64,000 nucleotides of DNA from Pomphorhynchus laevis (taxonomy: Eukaryota; Acanthocephala; Palaeacanthocephala; Echinorhynchida; Pomphorhynchidae): positions 26,740 through 90,739 of the forward strand of contig WNNJ02003668.1 in assembly GCA_012934845.2 (NCBI GenBank). The letters run 5' to 3'. Under the pieces are notes generated by a model, which was given only the letters and a program-made list of their open reading frames with translations, made no database searches and was not told where the DNA came from. A program made the translations under genes and the position numbers. Shown piece by piece: positions 11,991 to 22,329 of the stretch. How positions within the stretch are numbered: the stretch's first letter is position 1; each line of letters begins with the position of its first letter.

Positions 11991-12065
11991 GATTAAGATT
12001 TTGCTGACATAAAATTGGTTTTACCGTGAGCAGACAAAACAGCTGCATGGCTATAGTCTTGTATG

Positions 12066-12960
12066 TTATAATAATATCAAAATTTGGAATTGTGCTCGGG
12101 ACTTTTTAGATCATACGATACCTCAAGGCAGAGTCTTAATTCCTACCCTGTTCAATACATATGTCAATGACATATACAATATCCTTGCTCAATTGCGATG
12201 TATGCCGATGATATCAAAATTTGGAATTGTATTTGGGACCTTTCAGATCATAATCTGCTTCAGAAGGACATATATTTCATACATTCGTGGTTCAACTCAC
12301 ATGATCTTACTATTAACACAAAAATGACCAATCACATACATTTAGATCAGTTGATGTATATTGATCCCTACACATTAGATATTGCTACCATTAAGAATGT
12401 CGATCAACTCAAGGATCTTGGTATCATATTCTCTATAAACTTGTCATCGGGTCCTCATATAAGATGTATTGTATGCATATGTCAACGAATCCTAGTGCTA
12501 CTACGAAGAACACTTGGTTCGATAGATGTTTGATCATTCAGGCTGTTGTTCCTCTCTATGATCCATGAACTATACCTAGAACTAGACGTTCTAGACATAT
12601 GTGATTTTGAGACCTCCTTAATTAAAGCAGATTTAATGTTCATGTGAAGGACATTGCACTCTCATAAGCACGTTTTACATCATCTATTTACACTTTCTCC
12701 TAATGACAATTCACGAGGACACAAGCTAAAATTGATACACAAATTGGGACAAATACGTAACCGAAATGACATAAGACATTCAATTGTCAAACATTGGAAC
12801 AATCTATCAGCTGCTGTTGCGAGGCTACACATATTTCAGTATTGAAGAACTATCTTTATTTTGATTTTCGCCTTATAACATGACAGTTTTTTGTTGACTA
12901 TTTTTAACTCTTTTTCTTTCTATTATCATGCCCCTGTTTTGAGCTTTGATCTTTTGATGG
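12066..12960 (+). mobile_element. CR1-like LINE fragment (third family)
   Basis: 5'-truncated RT fragment starting just before motif B: PQGRVLIPTLFNTYVNDIY (about 12122-12178), RCMYADDIKIW (about 12197-12230, catalytic Asp pair), HSWFNSHDLTINTKM, VDQLKDLGIIFS, and a C-terminal tail GHKLKLIHK then IVKHWNNL (12654-12845). A 40-bp stretch around 12070-12112 is repeated at 12209-12250. It adjoins the LINE B 3' end without visible spacer and ends near 12960. Confidence 0.75.
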
Positions 12961-12965
12961 TCAAT

Positions 12966-13244
12966 AACAACGCATAATCAACTCCGCCGTTCGAGTGTTA
13001 TTACGTCTCCGTCGCTTTAAACACACATCCACATATTTTGCCGAACTCTCCTGGCCCACCATCCACATTCGCACACAACTACGCCTTCTCGTAACTTTTC
13101 GTCTCATCGCTGTCCACTCCCCTTCGTTCATCAACCTTCCTTTCTTAGACGGCACTCGTAACAACTCTCTATAACCGCGTTCCCGTAATTCTTTTTACTC
13201 TACGTTCCCAACTACTCTAACAACTACGGTCTCCGATCCTTCGG
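12966..13244 (+). mobile_element. LINE A2 3' fragment, part 1 (interrupted)
   Basis: Matches the C-terminal region of family A2 (compare 7620-7905 and 54130-54410) up to CTCCGATCCTTC, then breaks. The expected continuation is found at 17945. The family A copy at 13245-17945 therefore sits inside this older, 5'-truncated copy. Confidence 0.8.
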
Positions 13245-13392
13245 AGACTACGGTCTCCGAAGGATCGGCGACTAACTACTTACAATTATTCTAATTATTC
13301 CAATTATATTATAATTATATTGTATTAATTGTGTTATAATTATATTCCAATTATATAATAATTCCAATTATACAATATTCTAACTACTTACA

Positions 13393-13472
13393 ATTATTCC
13401 TGTCAGTTCCAGATTATTCCTGTCAGTTCCAAATTATTCCTGTCAGTTCCAGATTATTCCTGTCAGTTCCTC
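13393..13472 (+). repeat. LINE A 5' UTR tandem repeat, 4 x 20 bp
   Basis: Four near-identical units of TTATTCCTGTCAGTTCCAGA. It lies about 45 bp upstream of the ORF1 start within the element. Upstream is an AT-rich stretch bounded by a direct repeat of TAACTACTTACAATTATT (about 13273 and 13380). By position this resembles the 5' monomers that carry promoter activity in some LINEs; that role is inference. Confidence 0.9.
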
Positions 13473-13515
13473 TCGCTACGCTCGCGGATTGAGCTCAATC
13501 TCTTTATAAAAGGTC

Positions 13516-14968
13516 ATGCCTAGAAAAGCGCGATCTCAGATCCCTGTTCCTGATCAAGCATCTTCCACATCGGAATGCAATGATGGTTATACCAGTTTTG
13601 AAGTCGGATGCGATTCCAAAGATTGTGATGTATGGACACTTGTTCGTGTTCAAATATCCGACCGCTCGATGTATAAACGTAAACAGTTCACATGCGGTTT
13701 TTTACATCAGTACGACTACTACAGTTATCATGCTCCTCTACTTCTGTATCACACACGACCACTCAGACCAATACTGTTTTAGATGTTTCTCTCGCATCAA
13801 CACCTGACTTCGCATCTTATAATCCCATTGTTGAACCTACTCTCTCACACACTCCTCATTCAACTACGAGCCAAACTTCAATTCATCTTTCTCATTCTAG
13901 CAATGCTAAAGGTAAAGCTTTTCATCTCGTACCTCCTCTTTTCTATTCCTAGGCCTTAATCTAAATAAATCTCAAACTTATTTATCCTCTTCACGTACTC
14001 CTTACTCTACCTCCCCCGTATCACTTCTCAATAATTAACATCATTCTGTAAAAATCATATCCAGTAACATCTCTGATTAACCGATTCAACATTCCACTCC
14101 TGTTACACGTGCTCCAACCTATCTTAATTCTCCTTACTCTACCTCCCACGTATCACTTTCCGATAATCTACATTCTTCCATCAAAATAATTTCCAGTAAC
14201 ATTTCCGATCAACTGATTCAACACTCCACTCCTGTCACACATGCCCCAACCTATCTTAATTCTCCTTACTCTACCTCCCACGTATCACTTCCAAATAATT
14301 TACATCCTTCCTTCAAAATCATCTCCAGTCACATCTCTGATCAACCTATTCAACATCCCACTCCTGTCACACTTGCTCCAACCAATATTAATTCTCTATC
14401 AAGCACCTCTGTCATTTCCATATCTATCTGCTCATCTGCCTCGACTCCTACCAGCTCTGTCCGTCCACCACCTCCACGAAATCGTTTGTCTTCGCGCGAT
14501 CGATGTATTATCATATCAAACTTAAAGCTTCCCGAACCTACTTCTCCACAATCTCGCCTCGATGATGTATCTGCTTTCAGGTCTATCCTAGCAACCAATC
14601 ATCCTGATGATAAGTCATCCCTCTTCAATAATATCGCTCCTGTATCCTTTATTCGTTTAAACACATCCACTAAATTCAATCATCTCAGTCCTCCACTCTT
14701 GCAAATCGTTTTCTGATAGTTCGCATGACTCTTCGGTACTCTCCCAACGTTTTAAACTTCTTACCACTTCATCTGCTTGTCGTACCTTTCCTGACCGCTC
14801 TCCTTATGATATTGCCAGCTTAATTTAGCTCGCATTAAGAAACATGGACGTGAAACAAACGGTGAGTCATCTCTATCAATCCGTAAAATCAACGGAAATT
14901 TTCACGTCCTACGCACAAGGCCAAAAATCCGATGGCGTCTCATTTCTCCTCCCAGTCTTCTTTGCTAG
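13516..14968 (+). pseudogene. LINE A ORF1
   Basis: Starts ATGCCTAGAAAAGCG. Residues about 24-43 read TSFEVGCDSKDCDVWTLVRV, then KQFTCGF. A frame break follows near 13695. The middle is Ser/Thr/Pro-rich and contains three 132-bp in-frame repeats (about 14003-14395). The C-terminus (about 14790-14935) carries SPYDIASL, KKHGRETNGESSLSIRKING and LRTRPKIRW. These resemble the LINE B ORF1 end and suggest an RNA-binding region. It overlaps ORF2 by 37 nt (14932-14968). Several breaks exist in this copy. Confidence 0.7.
14003..14395 (+). repeat. 132-bp tandem repeats inside LINE A ORF1
   Basis: Three tandem units with period about 132 bp (44 codons), recognisable by CTCCTTACTCTACCTCCC and CATTCCACTCCTGT blocks recurring at that spacing. 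The period is a multiple of three, so repeat number can change without shifting the frame. Confidence 0.85.
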
Positions 14969-17861
14969 TGGATCTCGCTCCTGAACATACTTTTCGTCTT
15001 AGTCTTTTTAACACTCGCTCCATTCTTAATAAAGCTGATTTGCTCCTTGATATCTTCGATCAATTATCTATCAGTATTCTCTGCATTACCGGATCCTGGC
15101 ACACTGACTCCGACGATCTTGCTATTCGTCGTCTATCTCGCTCTAGTTGTTCTTTAGTTGAATCAGCTTGTCCAATTGTCTCTTCCAAATCTACTGCTTC
15201 TAACCATGGCGGTATCGTAGCCATTGCTCGTCACCCAACGTCTCTACGTAAAATTAATGCTTACACCCGTTGCACTTCTTTCGAATTGCTAACATGCAGA
15301 TCATCAACTCCTTTCCCTCTTGAACTTGTGATTGTATACCGTCCAGGCCCAGCTGCCCCCTCACGTATGCTCTTTAACGAGCTTGCAGATCTTCTTTCTC
15401 ACTGTTCATTGTCTTATACTCCTTCTTTTGTTCTCGGTGACTTTAACATTCGTCTTGATCGCCCGGCTGGCTCTGACTCTATCACTTTAACTAATCATTT
15501 TTTCTGATTTTACCATAAATTACTTTCAGCAAGCCCAACTCATATTCTCGGCGGTGCGCTCGACATCATTGCAGTTCTTAACTGCTTCAATGACTATACA
15601 TCCTTGTCAATTACTGATCCTGGTTTGTCCGATCATTTCCTTGTTACTCTTACTCTTACTCGTCCCCATCCTCCTTCTCCGCATCCACCATTATTCACAC
15701 CAAATCAACTCTGGAAACTTCTCGATATCCCTATTCTTTGCACAGCCTTAGTCAATTCTTCACTCTTTTCACTTCCTCTTAACTATCTCTCTCCCGATGA
15801 TCTGTGCATTCTGTTTGATTCTAAACATACGTCGATCCTCAATAACCTTCTACCTAGTCGACTTCGACGTTCCCAGCGCTTGCGCCATGCTCCCTGGTTC
15901 GATTCTAAATGTAGTCTTTCAAAGCGTCGACTCCGTCACTCTTTTCGTATGTATATACGCTTTCTTAAACGTTCTCCGAACCAACTCCCTCCAAATCTTC
16001 GTGATTCCTACTTTTCTCAACGCCGTTCATATATCATTCTTATACGTACTAAACGTACTCTCTTTTAACGAAATCAACTCGAGTCATCTTCCAACTCTAA
16101 ATCTCATTGGAAAATCTTAAACTCAATTCTTTCACGATCATCTACCCTTTGTAATATAAATCCTGATGAATTTTCTTCTTATCTACAAACTAAGCTATCT
16201 AATTTACTTTCCCTACTACCCACAGCCCCCTTGTACCTACTCTTTTTTTTAAATACTTCCCTCCCAGAGCTATTCCACCTTCTTCCCGTTTCGCCTGATG
16301 AAGTTTCTTCGGTTCTGCTGTCATTACCTAATAAAGCCTCTCCTTCTGACCCAATTCCCACTCACTTGCTTAAAAATATATGCTCCTCTATATCACCCTT
16401 CCTAATTACATTGTTCAACTCGTCCATTCGTAGCCGTACATTTCCTTCAATCTGGAAATGCGCCACTGTTCGTCCTCGCATCTAAAAGCAATCTCTCGAC
16501 TCCTCACTACCATCTTCGTACCGTCCTATTTTACTTCTCCCAACTCTCTCTAAACTCCTTAAGCGTCTCGTTATAAAGCAAGTTAATACATATCCCTTTT
16601 CCTCCAACTTATTTCCTCCCTTCCAAGCCGCTTTTCGCTCTAATTACTCAACCGAAATTGCCTGTCTTAAAGTTTATAACGACTTACTCATATCGGGCGA
16701 TCGTAAATTATGTAGTGTCATAGTTTCTCTTGATCTATCGTCTGCTTTTGACATCGTCGATCACTCGATTCTTCTACATCGACTTCGTCATGATTATGGA
16801 TTCTCTTAACATACTGTGTCAATGTTTTCTTCATATCTATCAAACCGTACATTTTGCGTCTATTCTAACCCTTCTCTCTCACATCCTTCGTTCATCCCGT
16901 CCAGTGTTTTACAAGGCTCAGTATTAGGCCCTATGCTTTTCTCTCTTCTCGGTGATTTGTCTTCGATTTCTCGTACATTTAACTTCCATTTTATGCAATA
17001 TGCTGATGACATTCTCATCTATGCTCATGAACCTGTTTATCGTATTCAAGATCTTAGTGTTTTTGCTTCCGACTGTCTTATCTCAATTTCCAATCATCTT
17101 TCTTCCCTTCGCCTTTCTCTGAATCCTGATAAATCCAAAATTATGTGGATCCTACCTCGACGCCTCGGCTTAGAACCTCTCTCCGTATCATTAAATTCTA
17201 CAATTATTCCTATCGTTGATAATCTCGTTTTCCTAGGCATCCATTTCGACAACCGACTTTCACTTAAACCTTTCGTTAGAGATAAAGTACGCTCATCTAC
17301 CTTGATACTCCGCAACCTCCGTCAAGTTCGTAGATTGGTCGATTTCCCTTCTTGTATGACTCTCATATCTGTATTTAATTATCATTTAATTATGTATTTA
17401 AATTTGACTATCATATGTGTATTTAATTCTAATAATTTTTATACTCACCTAATTTCACTCTTCTTCTCCTACAACGCATCGTCAACGCAGCCATCCGAAT
17501 TATCCTCCGTCTGCATCGTTTTGATCATACATCCTACCATATTGCTTCGCTCAATTTGCCTACAATTTATTGTCGTGTTCAAATTCGTCTTCTCGTTGCT
17601 TTCAGCCTTGTATTTTTTCACACCCCTTCATTTCTCAGCCTTCATTTTCTTGATAATTCTCGTCCTGATTACTGCTCTTTGCGTTGCCGTAATTTCCTTA
17701 TGTTACATGCCTTAAACTACTCTACCTATTTTGCCTTCCACTCCTTCGTTGTGGCTGCTCCTCTCTCGTGGAATCATATACCCATTCATAAACGCCAATC
17801 AACCTCAATGTCGTGCTTCAAACGCCAAATCCAATCCCATTTAATCAATTTATCTGCTTGA
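14932..17861 (+). pseudogene. LINE A ORF2 (endonuclease and reverse transcriptase)
   Basis: ATG at 14932, inside the last codons of ORF1. Endonuclease: LFNTRSILNKADLLL (about residues 25-40), NHGGIVAIARHP, VLGDFNIRLDRP (about 15430-15465), THILGGALDIIA (about 15540) and PGLSDHFLVTL (about 15620). Reverse transcriptase: SSYRPILLLPTLSKLLKRL-like (about 16515), STEIACLKVYNDLL (about 16650), VSLDLSSAFDIVDHSILLH (about 16722), SVLQGSVLGPMLFSLL (about 16908) and QYADDILIYAHE (about 16998). The C-terminal block is partly replaced by an AT-rich stretch at about 17366-17450 relative to the 20.5-kb copy. Scattered stops and shifts make it inactive. Confidence 0.85.
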
Positions 17862-17944
17862 CTTTTTCATATTTTCTTAGTGGACTTGTAAGCGTGCAGC
17901 TGGCACGCATTTGTCACGTTAAATAAATTTGTATTAATTTTATT

Positions 17945-18125
17945 GCTCGTGGCGGCCCCACTCGCCTGGAATCAGCTCCCACTCGACGTTAACCGCTCTC
18001 CCTCCTTTATTACATTCAAATGCCGCCTCCGTATCCACCTCCTCGACACATGATTTAGATTTTTGTTATTTTGGTCATGTAAGCGTGCGTCGGTACGCAT
18101 TTGCCACGTAAAAATAAACCATTTT
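17945..18125 (+). mobile_element. LINE A2 3' fragment, part 2
   Basis: Continues the A2 copy broken at 13244: CACTCGCCTGGAATCAGCTC matches 7917-7936. It ends with hairpin GCGTGCgtcgGTACGC (about 18083-18098) and AAAATAAACC. Together with part 1 it frames the nested element. Confidence 0.82.
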
Positions 18126-18129
18126 TATT

Positions 18130-19880
18130 GTTAATGTTAAATATTTAAAATATTGATTGTGACCAACATTAATCTATGAGAATTATATCCATGTGAAATG
18201 ATATTTTAAACTCTTTGACAATTTTAACGACTGAATTTAGTTATTATTAATTTGATTAATAATTAAGTATGTCTAATATTGATAATTTATTATAAGGTTG
18301 CCCGATTTAATTTGAATTCTTTAATACTCGTAATCATTTTAGCAGTTAAGTATTGTGTTAAATTGGCATTAACCACGTTTAAAATCTATTTATCTAGCTC
18401 GTTTTAAGAATAACGAATCGATTTAATTAGATAGTGCATATTCAATTTAAATGAATAAACATGCGAAAAAATCGCACACTTGAAGTGAGATTGTTTCAGA
18501 GTCTTGTTATGCGATTAGCTTTCCTATTTACTCATTTCGAATTTAAAATTCAATATTTTTAAGCACCTCGTTTAAAAAACTCACATCTACGCATATTTCT
18601 TATATCAAACGATAATTTGAGAACAACGACAGAGTCCGACCCCTGTGCATTTCGTTTGCCTCGCAAACATGAATTGAATAAACTTTTCACTTAAACTGTT
18701 TTTATTATTTTTCGTGTAATACATACATGCAACTTACGTGTACCTCATATTAACAAAAATCAAATTTCAAGTAAGCTAATAAAATGATATGTTTTACCGC
18801 TTTGGAGAGTTATTTTTGTACAGCCTATACACATAGATTTAGCTCTTCTAGAACATCATACATACTAATAATTATCAATTTCACAATATGGAATACTGTG
18901 CTGGGATCATCATTGGGACATTCGTTCAATATATTGACGCCATTTAAGTACGCTTAACAGTTTTCTAATAAATAAATACCAGTATTTGTAATAAACTCTA
19001 TCGTTTTGAAAATTTATTATTTTCGCAAGTCCATGTTTAACTGGAATACAATATTTCAAGGAATTCCAATTTTTATTATGAAACGTAATATTTCATATTA
19101 TGATTAAAGTATAGACCAGAGTCTACAAGGTTAGCAATGTGTTTTAAGACAATTATCAATATATTGTATGCACTGAAATCTTAAACCTAATGTAAACCTA
19201 GGTTCACCTACCGTAAACTTAAAGCCTTACGATATCCAATAACTCATCTGGTTCCAAGTCCTTTAAATAATACGAATCATTGAGCACAGATAAGTGCACA
19301 TGGTTAAATATAAATCAGTGTTGGCCAGGAATAACCTAAAAATTTTCGGATCTTCGACCATGGTGGCGATTTATCAAAGCACACACGTTTTTATTTTAGT
19401 TTTTAAAGGTAAAATTATGATTTTTAAATGTTGTTAAGTGTGTATTTAATTGGAAATCAATGTTATCTCTTGAATTTATAAAACAACTTTATATTTTGAT
19501 AGCAATTAATGCACATTTTTTATGAATTTAAGATCGAGTATCCACGGGATTAAGCCTAATGCTAATATATAGCCTGGTTATGATGAATCTGAAAGATTAT
19601 TTGTTTTAAAAATATTCCCCATAATAAAATATTATTCATTGCGAAAATAAGGGTATATTATATACTGCATCATAGCATTAATATCTAAATCCACTGTTTC
19701 CAGATTGAACTACAAGTAGCGTACCAGACGATTTTTAAAATGGCCATGTTACTAAAAATTGTCCTGAGCTATTTACTAATATCAGCTGAAATGATGAAAT
19801 ATTATATGGCGATTTCCAAAAGAGTCGAAGCTCACAGGGAAGCAACACACTGAGGTAAAAATAGAAATATAAAAACAAAT
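18130..19880. other. AT-rich interval, no gene recognised
   Basis: Nothing supportable. One short stop-free stretch with balanced composition at about 18540-18690 (+, contains TTTESDPCAF) is not recognised and may be chance. Confidence 0.5.
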
Positions 19881-19884
19881 TGAA

Positions 19885-20400
19885 ATGAAAACATCATCAA
19901 AAATCCAAGAGTTCAAATTTGAAGCGTTTCTTGCCAATATTCATTTCATCGCTTACAGACGCGATCAACCAAAATCGTACCGTTTGTTCAAAGCTTTGAA
20001 TTCATACACAGCTCGTATCAACGTATCATTTAAAATCTACGAAGTAGGAATATCTACTTTTATGGATGGTTAGGTACACGCATCGGCACCCACACCAGTG
20101 TTAGATCTACAAACAGAAGATCAAATTTAATAGATGTGATACTCAACGCCTCGAGTCTACGAGCGAGTCTATGCAGCAAGTCTTCGGAACCATCTTCAAA
20201 ATGCTTTCAAAAAGTATCTTCAAAATGCTTTCGAATTCACTTAATTCGGATTTCAGTTGAGGGTGTGTCGACAAAGAAGCATAAAGCAAATGCGACTCAC
20301 TAAGAGACTTTTAAGTGCGACTGACTAAGAGTCTTTTAATAGACTGGAATATACAATGCGTAATGCCATAGGCTGAAGTCGTCAAACCTTTAGATAGATG
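19885..20400 (+). other. Unrecognised coding-like relic
   Basis: A 62-codon frame from 19885 (contains QPKSYRLFKALNSYTARINV) followed in another frame by THTSVRSTNRRSNLIDVIL (about 20085-20145). The latter resembles the end of LINE endonuclease domains, but I cannot place it in a family. More than one frame is involved, so it is probably a relic. Confidence 0.3.
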
Positions 20401-20488
20401 AAGCCTAAAGTTCTACCACATTTAGCCACAATCATATTAGACGAGTTTTTAAGTTTGCCAAGGTCACAACACCTGATCAGAAAATAAC

Positions 20489-21194
20489 ACAAATTTATTT
20501 AATGTGGCAAATGCGTACAAGCTGTACGCTTACAAGTCCACAAACAAAAATGAGAAAGTCAAGTAGATAAATTGTTTAAATGGGATCGGATTTGTCGTTT
20601 GAAGCACGGCAAGGAAGTTGATTGGCGTATATGAATGGGCAGATGGTTCCACGATGGAGGAGGATCCACAATGAAGGAGCGGAGTCCAAATGAGGTAGAG
20701 TAGTTTGGAACATGTAAAAGAAGGAAATTACAGGAACCCAAGAAACAGTAAACAGGACGAGAATTATCAAGAAAAGGAAGGTTGAGAAATGAAGGGGTAT
20801 GAATAGTTACAAGGCGGAAAGCAACGATAAGAAGACGAATTTGAACACGACAATAAATTGTAGGCAAATCGAGAGAAGCAAGATGGTAGGATGTATGATC
20901 AAAACTACGAAGACGGAGGAGAATTCGAACGGCTGCGTTGACGATGCGTTGTAGGGTAAGAAAAATGGATTTAGGTGAGTTGGAAAATAGACTAAGACAA
21001 TAATCGAGTGTAGTAAAAAGGAGAGAAGATATTAGAGTCATACAAGAAGGGAAATCGATCAATCTACGAACTTGGCGGAGGTTGCGGAGTATCAAGGTAG
21101 ATGAGCGTACTTTATCTCTAACGAAAGGTTTAAGTGAAAGTCGGTTGTAAAAATGGAAGCCTAGGAAAACGAGATTATCAATGATAGGAATAAT
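20489..21194 (-). mobile_element. LINE family A, 5'-truncated copy with target-site duplication
   Basis: About 705 bp covering the ORF2 C-terminus and 3' UTR. The minus frame 21190-20559 is open and encodes SLKPFVRDKVRSSTLILRNL through SWNHLPIHIRQSTSLPCFKR. The 3' hairpin is GCGTACagcttGTACGC. It is flanked by an imperfect direct repeat CCTGATCAGAAA (20472-20483 and 21195-21206) extending to about 16 bp with one A indel, taken as the target duplication. Low divergence from the 14.9-17.9 kb copy indicates relatively recent insertion. Confidence 0.92.
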
Positions 21195-21430
21195 CCTGAT
21201 CAGAAAAATAAACATCCAATATTAATAACAAATGTTCTGCGACTGGGGAAGGTGACAATGGTGCAGCATAACTTCTATGTGATATATAGTTGTGGTGAAT
21301 ATACGGTTCCCAACTCCAGTTGTCGAGCGGATAAAGTGGGCCATTTAGAGCCAATGATCAATACCATTTATATTATATTTTCCATCTGATGGTAATAAGG
21401 TTTTGCTTAAATTAGAAAATAATTTATCGT
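21195..21430 (-). other. Coding-like stretch, unrecognised
   Basis: On the minus strand, stop-free stretches contain LSKTLLPSDGKYNINGIDHW (about 21400-21345) and PLYPLDNWSWEPYIHHNYIS (about 21325-21265) in different frames. Base composition is less AT-rich than the surroundings. No family recognised. The LINE A copy inserted at its downstream edge. Confidence 0.25.
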
Positions 21431-21907
21431 CACGAAAATTTATTTTTCCTTTTTATTGTTTTTAATATTAATAGTTAATATTATTACTTGAATATCAGGG
21501 AGCGTAGCTCAGAAGATACCTTCACAAATTACAAAAAAGAAAGTAGAATAATAAAAATGAAATGATATCATACTACCTCAAGCAGTAGGCTAATCCAATA
21601 TTAAATATTAATGTTATTAGTATTTTCCAAAAATTAAACTGTTATGGAATGATCATTATATGGCATTATACGATGATTTGTGCATTTTACAAATGAAACT
21701 GATGAATAATTTCCATTAAGGGCTTTGGGCTACTTTGTAGGAGAATTCGCTAATTTTGAACGATGTCAGTATATTTTAACCTATTTTAATTTATGGACAT
21801 TGCCTAGATCGAATATTGATAAACTATTTCGAAAAAGATTTACAGTAAAGTATGGCTTTCTGTTTGTTGCTTGTCATAAGATATACTATATGAGTTAACT
21901 AACCAAC

Positions 21908-22114
21908 ATGGAGCCTTTACACGTTTCGAATGAAAATAGCACAAACCCTTTTTCTAAATATTCCGGTTCGAAACATAATATAATACCACCTATACCTCGA
22001 TATTTAAAAATCATTACATCTGGCGGGTCTGGAAAACCCAACTTGGAAACAATTTTAGTAATGTTTTATTTAACCAAATGTATAGCATCGTTAATTATTG
22101 TATTGTTTTTATGA
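21908..22114 (+). CDS. Putative small membrane protein, 68 aa
   Basis: Open frame with a favourable start context (CCAACATGG). The N-terminal half is polar (MEPLHVSNENSTNPFSKYSG), then IIPPIPRYLK and a hydrophobic C-terminal segment of about 20 residues (ILVMFYLTKCIASLIIVLFL) ending at the stop. The layout is that of a tail-anchored protein. I do not recognise a family and see no neighbour linked to it. It could be a genuine short gene, a first exon, or chance. Confidence 0.3.
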   Translation: MEPLHVSNENSTNPFSKYSGSKHNIIPPIPRYLKIITSGGSGKPNLETILVMFYLTKCIASLIIVLFL

Positions 22115-22329
22115 AAGCAAATTATATGTAAAATTTTATAATTTCTAAATATTGCGATAGTTAATGATATCATAGCCAGGTCAAATTAATGATATCGAAA
22201 TATTGACTAAATATATTACAACAAAATTACAAAATTAATTATATATCTGTTTTATGTAATCAATATTTTATCTGTATGAACTGATATGACATTTATGTAA
22301 TTGTCAAAATTGATATTGTTGTTACCATT

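Larger units (their letters stand above)
9330..12065 (+). mobile_element. LINE family B (CR1-like) copy with internal deletion
   Basis: 5' UTR, ORF1 N-terminal half (9450-10031), then a jump directly into the linker before RT (WFDDELLGLLRKRNKLFKLS, about 10095), RT (10213-11197), the post-RT region (11390-11731) and a 3' end at about 12020-12065. The endonuclease domain and the ORF1 C-terminus are missing, so an internal deletion of more than 1 kb has occurred. The 3' end has the family hairpin with AGAC/GTCT where the 1-kb copy has GGTC/GACC. Confidence 0.82.
13245..17945 (+). mobile_element. LINE family A (L2-like), near full length, nested in LINE A2
   Basis: Contains a 5' UTR with AT-rich and 20-bp tandem repeats (13245-13515), ORF1 (13516-14968), ORF2 (14932-17861) and a 3' UTR with the hairpin GCGTGCagctgGCACGC (17893-17909), ending ATTAAATAAATTTGTATT-like near 17940. 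ORF2 motifs place it with L2 in the CR1 superfamily: STEIACLKVYNDLLI, LDLSSAFDIVDHSILLHRL. Its 5' junction abuts a 15-bp-arm hairpin at 13233-13268. Frame breaks are present in both ORFs, so this copy is inactive, but it is the best reference copy in the window. Confidence 0.88.

Noticed and set aside
13503-13513. TATAAAA as a core promoter of LINE A ORF1
   Set aside because: It lies only about 5 nt before the ATG, too close to serve as the TATA box for that ORF.
14350-14598. Minus-strand frames across the LINE A copies, also 16179-16361, 17094-17315, 52167-52376, 52853-53125 and 54144-54332
   Set aside because: Antisense shadows of the C/T-rich LINE coding strand.
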